Positions 56,881 to 64,000 of a DNA stretch of 64,000 bases are shown here, piece after piece. Made by a program: the position numbers and the translations under genes. The notes below the pieces were generated by a model that was given only the letters and a program-made list of their open reading frames with translations, ran no database searches and was not told the DNA's origin. The stretch's first letter is position 1, and every line of letters begins with the position of its first letter. The stretch comes from Larix kaempferi (Eukaryota > Streptophyta > Pinopsida > Pinales > Pinaceae), in NCBI GenBank assembly GCA_027924585.1, contig BSBM01000096.1:2232001-2296000 (forward strand), given 5' to 3'.

Positions 56881-59421
56881 TGATGAATATGATTGATGAC
56901 ATGTCATGATTGGCATTGATGACAAGCCATTAATGACAAAGGATGTAGAAAAAAAATAGTATGATGATATGGAAAAGGTCAAAGATATGGCTTGATGAAG
57001 AAATGACATGAAAAAGGACAAACAAACAAGGACGTGGAAATGGCAATGGACAAAGGCAAGCAAGGATGGCACAAGCATGGATAGAAGGACAAATGTTGAT
57101 ATGGAAGACAATGGACAAAGGAGTATGATGACATGGCAAGAAGGACATTGGATGTGGGCCTTGGAGACATTCGGACATGTAATAAGCCAAATGACCCATT
57201 CTGTGGTCATTTGTTCCTTGATGAGCAATGAAGTCCACATACTTGGTAATGAAGGTAATCAGATGATGTGGATGGCTTGATAGACAAGAAGGACATGGCT
57301 AGGCCATGACAAGTGGCAACGTTGACTAGACAAACATGGAAGACAAACAAGCAAAAGACAAATGATGACAATGAACATTTTGAATGAAGTCCGCGGGCAC
57401 TTTAATAAGGTATTGAGGGCATCCTGGAGACCCTTGCAGGCATATTTACATGCCCTTGCGGGCATTTCTAAATAGAGCTGCGTGCATAAGTATTGACCTC
57501 ATGTGGGCATTTGAAAGGGCCCATGCGGGCATCTTATAGAGCCCTTGTGGGCATCTCTAAAGGCCCATTGCGGGCATTTCAGTGGGAGTCATAAGGGAAA
57601 GCATTTAGTGCCCTTGCGGGCATCTCTCTAGCCCATTGCGGGCATTTTAATGAGTTAATGCGGGCATAATCCAATGGCACATTGTGGGCATAAAAGAGTG
57701 AAGTTGTGGGAATAAGTAACCGACCTTGCGGGCATTTGTTAAGGTGCTCATGCAGGCATATATGAAGGACATGCAAACATAATCCTAATGACCCTTGCGG
57801 GCATAAAAGTATGGGCATAAAGACCATGCTGACGTATCAAATATAATTGATGAGGATATTGTGGAAGTAAATAAAAAATATTTGATGAGGATATTATGGA
57901 AATGAAAATAGCATTTAATTATTAAATTGACAAGCCGGCCTCCTAATGTCATGGACAAGTCAAGTATAAATAAAATATCAATTCGTTGGATTGAAAAGTG
58001 TAGAGGTGGAATTCGGGAGATAGAGGAGAGCTACGATCTCGGGGGTTAGGAAGATGATGACAGTTTTTGTGAAGGAGCAGCAACAGCAGGTGGAGCAATA
58101 AAACAATCTCTCTTTTTATCTTTTATTCTGGGTTAAACTGAGGCAACCTATTGATGGACAGAATGAAGACATGCTGGTAAAATGATGAAGACATGACCGA
58201 TGATATGGGCAGAATGTTGTGATGTGCATATGGATAGCGTCATTAGAGAGATTTTGAGGTCAAAAAAGGGCCTCCTAAGAGATGTACTACAAAAATATGA
58301 GATATATTAAAATATTATGAATTAGGGGTTTTATGGGGTAGGTATATATGACAAGTCACCTCCCACACTATTTTCTATGCACAATATAAATAACCATGGT
58401 TGAGTTACTTTTCAAAATTCACTAGAAATAAAATTAATAAAATAAGTCTACATTGATGTGACTAAGATTCATTGTAAATTCCCAAAAATGTATTGTCCTT
58501 TAACATTTATTTGTCTTGAACTTGCAAATGAAATTAAATAATAAAAAACATTTTTAAGAGCTTTTTTTAAAATTTTATGTTGACTTTTTATATTTAGTAC
58601 TTTTCTCATGAATTTAATAATGTAATTTAATTGAGAATTTATTTACATGTAAAATGTGAATAATATTATTATAATCCACATTGCATTATTATTATTATTA
58701 TTATTTATTAAATCTATTATTATTCTTTATTAGTTTGACATTATGTTATTAAATAGAATGGAGTGAATATATAATTTAAAATTAAAAACATAAAAATGAT
58801 AATATATTATTTTATAAAAAAATATGAAAGGACTTTCTTTATGAATTAAGAGTACTTCACTTGAAAATGACAATAATATTATTTTATGTGAAAGTGTGAA
58901 AAGACATTCATTATGAGTACTTTACTTGAAAATGACAATAATATTATTTTATGAAAAGACTATCATTATGAGTACTTTACTTTATGACTTAAAAATACTT
59001 ACACCACTACCTTGGTTAACTATGTGTTTTCATCCACCATAGAAAATTTGACAAATAAGCATTCTTAACTCATGCAATGCCACCTCACCAAGGGGGATGA
59101 TGTCATCTACTAGAATGTGATTGGTTGTATTTTATAGTACATTTTCTTTGTTTTGAGGCCCTTTTTTGACCTCAAAATTTCTCTAATGAAAGTGTATGAA
59201 TGGACATATGGAAGCAAATTTATATGACATGAATAATGATGTCATAATGAAGATGTGATCTGATTGGTGATATTTGTTGATGGACAGAATGAAGTTTTAT
59301 TGAATAATGAGTGCTTGATGAGAATGATGAAGTGCTTTGGAAACAAACAAGGGCTTCTGGTTGATGATGTATGTAATCTGCAGACTTAAGAAGAGTCTGA
59401 AATATAATTTGTAAATCTATG
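56881..59421 (+). repeat. Element F 3' LTR, interrupted and truncated
   Basis: Follows the 5' LTR from TGATGAATAT, with the GCGGGCAT array (57395-57815) and TATA box (57965-57974). The 948 bp foldback element occupies 58241-59188. The LTR resumes at 59189 and stops at 59421, at the position equivalent to 52814 in the 5' LTR. Confidence 0.9.
58241..59188. mobile_element. 948 bp foldback/MITE-type DNA element with 34 bp terminal inverted repeats
   Basis: Both ends read CATTAGAGAGATTTTGAGGT then CAAAAAAGGGCCTC, a 34-base terminal inverted repeat with one mismatch. Comparison with the 5' LTR gives the exact insertion point between GCGT and AAAGTG and shows no target duplication. The core is about 80% AT with ATT repeats (58687-58707). 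No transposase. Class not assigned. A partial relative is at 50931. Confidence 0.85.
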
Positions 59422-60033
59422 CACTACTACATATGGCCAAAATTGCCACGTTTTTTCGTTGTAATTGCCACGATATTTCGTCCCTATTGCAACGATCTGG
59501 GGTTCGTTTTTTTGTGGAACCAACTTCGTGGATATAGGGATGAATATTCCCCGTCGTGGCAATAGCAATGTTTCTCAGTGGCCACGTGTCACCTTCACAA
59601 CAGTCCTCAAATATTCAGAAAATTAATTCTTCCACGAAGTTTTGTCGATATATCCATGCCTCTCATCTATATGTTTCCACGCAAATGCTTTACCTGCCAC
59701 GGACTTTCATGTCTATAGAGACGAACTTATATTGGAGGTTCGCCGCTATAGCAACGAATGTTCGTGGCAGGTTCAACATCTGCGTGGTAACATCTTATAC
59801 AGCTCCACGAAAGTTCGTCTCAATAGAGACGATTAGATTCACTAACTTTCGTGGCGGGTTCAACATCTACGTGGAAACATTTCTATGCTTCCTTGAAACT
59901 TTGTCTCTGTATCCACAAAACTGTGTTTCTGTATCCACGAAAATTCGTGGCAGAAATCCGTTGATATTGCGACGATACCTGGAAGTGTTAAAAAAAAAAA
60001 TCCTAAATGGAAATCGTTGAATCAGTGTTAGTG
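59422..60033. mobile_element. CACTA-like non-autonomous DNA element
   Basis: Starts CACTACTACATATGG and ends GTTAGTG, fitting the CACTA...TAGTG termini of CACTA elements. The interior is filled with short TTCGTGG/CCACGAA units in both orientations, including a direct repeat (TTCGTGGCRGGTTCAACATC) near 59769 and 59841. No 3 bp target duplication is visible, and LTR F does not clearly resume on its right side, so the right end is less certain than the left. Confidence 0.6.
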
Positions 60034-61269
60034 GTTGTGTTTGAAGCAGTGCAGAGTGAGCCCTCTGCTAGATCTGGGTTACTCTCAAGTGTAGGGAATA
60101 CACCTATGCAGAACAATGCAGACCTTGTAGATGATCTCCTTGTCCTTTGAAAATGATCACGTTATTCTAAAGATAAAAAGATGACATTTTTCTACTGGAA
60201 GGAAATGTACAAAGGGTATAAAATAACAACTGTGAATTCAAAAAGTTTGCCATTAGTGCTTGCAGCCGGTAAGATTAACGCTGTCAATGTCAAGCCCTGT
60301 GAGCCTTCTTCTCTAGATGGTGTTTGTTATTTATGCAGTGTCCGCAATTGCAAGCTATTAATACAGTTGCATATCCTCACTGTGGGATTTCATTCGAGGC
60401 ATTAAACTTAGTCTTACTCTACTCTTACTCTCACATGCTAAAGGAAAATTAAAACCTCTGGAACATAGATTTTTCATTGTTCTAAATTTTTTATAACTAT
60501 AACATTGCTAGTCAAAACAAACCTTTGTCTTCTTATTGACTGGAGCCATAATTTGTTTCAATAAGCGTCGAGGCCCTTTTTTGCTAAATATGAGCATGCC
60601 TTTGAAACAAAATAGGATATGCATTTTACTTTCTACTCGTAACCAATAGTTTATGGAGTGTACTACATAACATTATGGTCAAAGGCTAGAAAGTAAAGAT
60701 GAAATATACATATTACCTTCTAATTTAAGCAAGACATATAGAAACATAATGATATAGGAGGATTAATTGATGCCTTTATGAACAGTTCTTTTTGTTGAAG
60801 CGAAAGGCAATCACTCAGTACTTTTCTATTCAATCTAATCCCTTCTCTTCAGTAGTTTTTTAACACCAAATGGTGGGTCAAATTTCCATGAAAAGTAGTG
60901 ATAAATTTAGAATCCTTCACGCTCGGAATTCGGAAATAACATCCATTACTTCCCCTGTATTTATATGTCTGCTCAGTGTTCACATAGAATGATCCTTCAC
61001 AAGCATAGCCCCATGCATTCTGAGAATTTCTTCAAAGAGCTGAATGAATTGCCACTGGGGAAGACATTGGCCACATACCATTCTCTTTTTCGAAAGGAGC
61101 AGAGTACATATACAGAGGATAAGAGCTCGAAATTCTTTGAGATAATAATAATTCCAAGGGCGTCTCGACTGTCACTTTCTCAGTTGTCTCTATTTTTAGT
61201 TTCACAATTTTAGTATCACTTTTGTGTTCAAAAGTGACAAGGTAATTGAAAATTTGCAAAACATGAGTT
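60034..61269. other. Region without recognised features
   Basis: About 1.2 kb. Short open frames exist (for example 60181-60405 plus) but have no motifs or family resemblance I can name. Confidence 0.5.
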
Positions 61270-62745
61270 GTAAGACACCCACCACAGACGTCGCACTCAA
61301 AAAATTCAAGCAACTCTAGGAACTGCTCCGGGTTGCTTGGGACATGATAGAGCAGTTGGTGGAGTAGGAGGATAGGCCATGAGCAACTCTTTTTCATCCA
61401 GGTGGCTCTTCTTCGGCCAGGTTGTCCATAAGTGCTTATGGCAGTCAAGTGGCTCGTCATCAATCTCCAACCCATTAGTCGGGGTTCCACCCGATGCCAC
61501 TTAATTGCTGCTTCGCTCTCTTCCCACAACCCTTGCATTGATCTCAATTTCATCTTGATGCAACCAAATTCAACTTCTAATTACATTTAAGTGGAAAAAA
61601 ATTATGGGAAAGCTAGGAATAAATCTAATGTGGGTTCAAGGCTAAGGAATAGAAATTACCCCTCAGTGTTGCACAAGATTTGCACCATCTCAGCGATGTA
61701 AAAAGACGGAATGGGGTAAAAACTACCGTAGGAAATACCCTGGAGGATCTTGATAACACATTGTTCCGTCCTCTCCAAATTCTGGAAGTGCTACTACACT
61801 TTCTTGTCGCCATTCCCATACCAATAGCCAACATTTACATGGTTAGAGGTGCAACGACTTTGGCCTCGACCTCATGACGAGTGGGCAAAGCTAGCGGAGG
61901 AGGGTTTGGGGCAGTCACTTCATGAACATGCCAAAAAGAACCAGACCACAACATTACTTTATCAACATGCTAGACATGCAATGCTTATTCACCAAAGAGA
62001 CGATGAATCTAGCATTAGTGGGCTGCAAATCAATCTCACCGAGAAAACGCCTTACAGCATAATTAATATTTCTACATGAAAATCAGTTGAATGTTGTCAT
62101 TTGGAATTGGCAGTAGCAAACCTCATCTTGTTCACCATCTACATCATTCTCTAGAGTCTCCTTAACCACACACTTGCTTTCATCTACAATGCTAGCAACT
62201 TTGGGTATGAGACCCAATTCCTTCAACATTTGTTGATCAGCATAAGTCATTATTAGGAGTGGTTAACAACTTTTCACAAGTACAAATGGAATTTTCCCCT
62301 ACTAGAAAGCATAATGCCTGCTTTGGCAGAGAGAAAAGAACCTACCTAAAAGACAATCTAATCGTGGCCTTTGTCATCACAATCCATGTTGTTGATATCC
62401 TGCGAACCATTTCCCAAATTTCAACCAGCTTTTGATCTTGAGGAGGTGTGCTTTTAACTGTAAGTAACACATTTATAGGAACACTCTCTAGATGCTCAAG
62501 AAGTGTTGCCAAGGTGTGTAGCAACCCAACACCGTCTTCTAGTTGTTCCCCCAGTCTTATTATTCCTCTCGAGCAAACACGGATTCCTGCATCACAAACA
62601 TGTTCCGGAGTTTTAAGCCTCTCATCATAAGATTGGTTGTTATAATGTAGGGGTAAAATTCTCTTGATGATCCGAAGTTATGGATATAAGCTATAAGGCC
62701 AGCCTTTTTAAGATCCCATGCTTGTTGCTTCTCCAACATACCCAA
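61270..62745 (-). pseudogene. Candidate decayed multi-exon gene fragment, family unknown
   Basis: Minus-strand stretches with ordinary protein-like composition are separated by splice-like borders. 62745-62345 reads in at least two open pieces with a break near 62570: '[19 protein letters not shown]', then 'LLHTLATLLEHLESVPINVL' and 'STPPQDQKLVEIWEMVRRIS', meeting AG|GTAGGT at about 62346. 62260-62125 gives 'MTYADQQMLKELGLIPKVAS' ending GAG|GT. 61785-61645 gives 'NLERTEQCVIKILQGISYGS', then AGGG|GTAATT. 61553-61270 follows a CAAG acceptor-like site and includes 'FFECDVCGGCLTTHVLQIFN'. Frames do not join cleanly and stops occur. The helical Leu-rich pieces vaguely suggest a regulatory or scaffold protein, but I do not recognise the family. 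Confidence 0.3.
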
Positions 62746-63029
62746 AGTGCATCATACTTCCATCTCCATACCCCTAATTTTTTTTACAAAGTCAAGAATT
62801 TGATTGAAGTTTATCTTCGTACTTACAATATCTTGCCATGCAACACCCATGCTTAAATGTATGTTGTGTGCCTCTTTTGCTTTATTTTTTGACCTTCAAG
62901 TCCCAACATCTTTCGTATAGGCTCAATCCAAATTGACTCACTACCATGATGTGCAAGGAATCTTCCCTGACTATCATATGCTTTAGAATCTTGTCATGAC
63001 ACATAGAGAAAGCCTGTGCATTGACAAGA
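62746..63029. other. Region without recognised features
   Basis: Short stretch between the candidate gene relic and the LINE fragment; nothing supported. Confidence 0.4.
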
Positions 63030-64000
63030 CTATCATCAACAAAAGAGTTATTCACTTCACCCCCATGCCTAGAGATTTTGAAATTATCACCAATTAAAGA
63101 CCTGTCACCCTCCTAAATGTATCCTATAAATTATTGGCCAAAGTTGTGTCTTTGAGAGTGAAGCACATACTTCCTTCCATTATTCTCCTAGGGCAGAAGG
63201 GATTCATTAGAGATTTGTTCATTCTAACCATTATCATCATCGATTAGGAAGGCATGGAGTGGGCCTAATGCTCATGCCTTGACACTTTATGGGGTAAAAA
63301 TAAATTTTGATCAAGCTTACGATAAGGTCAAATGGCCTTTCATCTTGGCCATGAATATGGTGCTGGCTTTCATGGATTTCTTCCTAGGTGTACTTGAAAT
63401 TTTGTTTGTAGAAGCATCAACTTACCTCCCCATTAACAAGATGTGAATAAGAAGAAGGGGATTTTTTCAATCTATCCATCAAGGTTGTCCACAAGTGCTT
63501 TCCCTTTATGTGACAATAGTGAAATATTTAGGATATTCAATTGCCCATAAAGTGGAACAAGGGCTCAACAAATAAATCTATCTTTTTGTGTCGAGAGTTG
63601 GACATCTAATCAATGGACACTTTGTGGATGAGTCCTTCCTTATCATCCTTGAGCAGTAAGAATTAGTAGACAACACTGTAATGTCTCTAGACTTTCAATG
63701 CTACAAGAAACGTCCTTATCAAAATCTTAATTGCCTATCCAATCAAGGATAGTCATGTCATCAACAAGAGAAAATCTTGGTCCCTAAGCATCGCTTTTTC
63801 CTTTAAAGCATTGCCAATGAAACTATGGGAAATGGTAATTCATGGGAGGGAGAAAAATATTGAAAAAAAATGCCAACAACTTGGTGGTGGTATTCAGATA
63901 TGCACCCAATGCAATCCAACAAATGATTATTGTGGAACTAGACTGCTCCTTCCTCACGGAATGCTGAATACATTCTAGGGGTGATTTAGAATATGGTGAA
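63030..64000 (+). pseudogene. LINE (L1-type) reverse transcriptase remnant, continues off the window
   Basis: Non-LTR reverse transcriptase, which would copy element RNA at a nicked target. With several frame changes and stops the blocks appear in the family's order: 'VIHFTPMPRDFEII', 'RPVTLLNVSYKLLAKVVSLR', 'LLGQKGFIRDLFIL', 'VKINFDQAYDKVKWPF' (first catalytic Asp, about 63307), 'SIHQGCPQVLSLYV', 'GYSIAHKVEQGLNK' and 'HLINGHFVDESFLIIL'. The catalytic (F/Y)xDD is FVDE here (about 63620), so the second Asp is lost. The endonuclease is not seen upstream. The 3' part is too decayed to read. Confidence 0.85.

Larger units (their letters stand above)
51283..59421 (+). mobile_element. Element F copy 2: gag-only copia-like retrotransposon with 1.85 kb LTRs
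   Basis: 5' LTR 51283-53137, primer site, gag (53214-55060), 1.8 kb non-coding 3' region, polypurine tract, 3' LTR from 56881. The internal region is 3.74 kb and has no protease, integrase, RT or RNase H. The 3' LTR carries a 948 bp insertion and stops at 59421 against a CACTA-like element, 323 bases short of the 5' LTR. Same family as 1-2219. The LTR pair and intact signals suggest mobilisation in trans by an autonomous copia element. Confidence 0.92.

Noticed and set aside
58685-58710. ATT microsatellite as a separate feature
   Set aside because: Short and within the AT-rich core of the foldback element; noted there.
60181-60405. Possible small gene with Cys-rich end
   Set aside because: No family resemblance, no neighbouring signals; length is within chance for this composition.

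Overview
This window looks like the repeat-filled intergenic DNA of a large-genome land plant. The evidence is a dense nest of plant-type LTR retrotransposons: Ty1/copia with initiator-Met primer sites, Ty3/gypsy with tRNA-Asp-like primer sites, and a chromodomain Ty3 element. hAT-like and CACTA-like DNA elements, LINE remnants and AT-rich spacer make up most of the rest. A gymnosperm would fit, but nothing seen proves it. I found no intact host gene, tRNA, rRNA or CRISPR array. Every coding region seen is a retroelement pseudogene, apart from one weak candidate for a decayed multi-exon gene near the right end.

Layout. 1-2219: minus-strand, truncated, gag-only copia-like element (family F). 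2220-4170: plus-strand copia pol remnant. 4171-9908 plus 31097-31141: 5'-truncated chromodomain Ty3 element, split in its integrase by a 1.7 kb hAT-like element. Its 310 bp 3' LTR is itself split by the huge minus-strand element A (9909-31091, perfect 5 bp target duplication GGTCT). Element A has LTRs of about 4 kb, encodes only gag and protease, and carries two solo LTRs of related families (B 14978-19227; C 24355-28298, opposite orientation) and a hAT-like MITE (22321-23142). 31142-44418: minus-strand copia element D, whose gag is split by a second gag-protease-only element, E (about 34510-42758). 44760-47718: Ty3 pol fragment, a 275 bp tandem duplication and a 601 bp LTR. 47719-51282: AT-rich spacer with a hAT-like MITE, tandem duplications and a 93 bp palindrome. 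51283-59421: a second, more complete family F element with 1.85 kb LTRs and no pol, interrupted by a 948 bp foldback element and cut off by a CACTA-like element. 60034-64000: low-information DNA, a possible gene relic and a LINE reverse transcriptase remnant.

How it fits together. The relative order of several insertions can be read from the nesting: the D LTR and the chromodomain element predate A; A predates B, C and the 822 bp hAT; D predates E. Families A, E, F and D all keep gag (and for A and E protease) but lack any recognisable reverse transcriptase or integrase, so all four would have needed enzymes supplied in trans. That concentration of gag-only elements with very long LTRs and LTR-resident tandem repeats is the most notable biology here. 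I did not find a convincing new non-transposon system.
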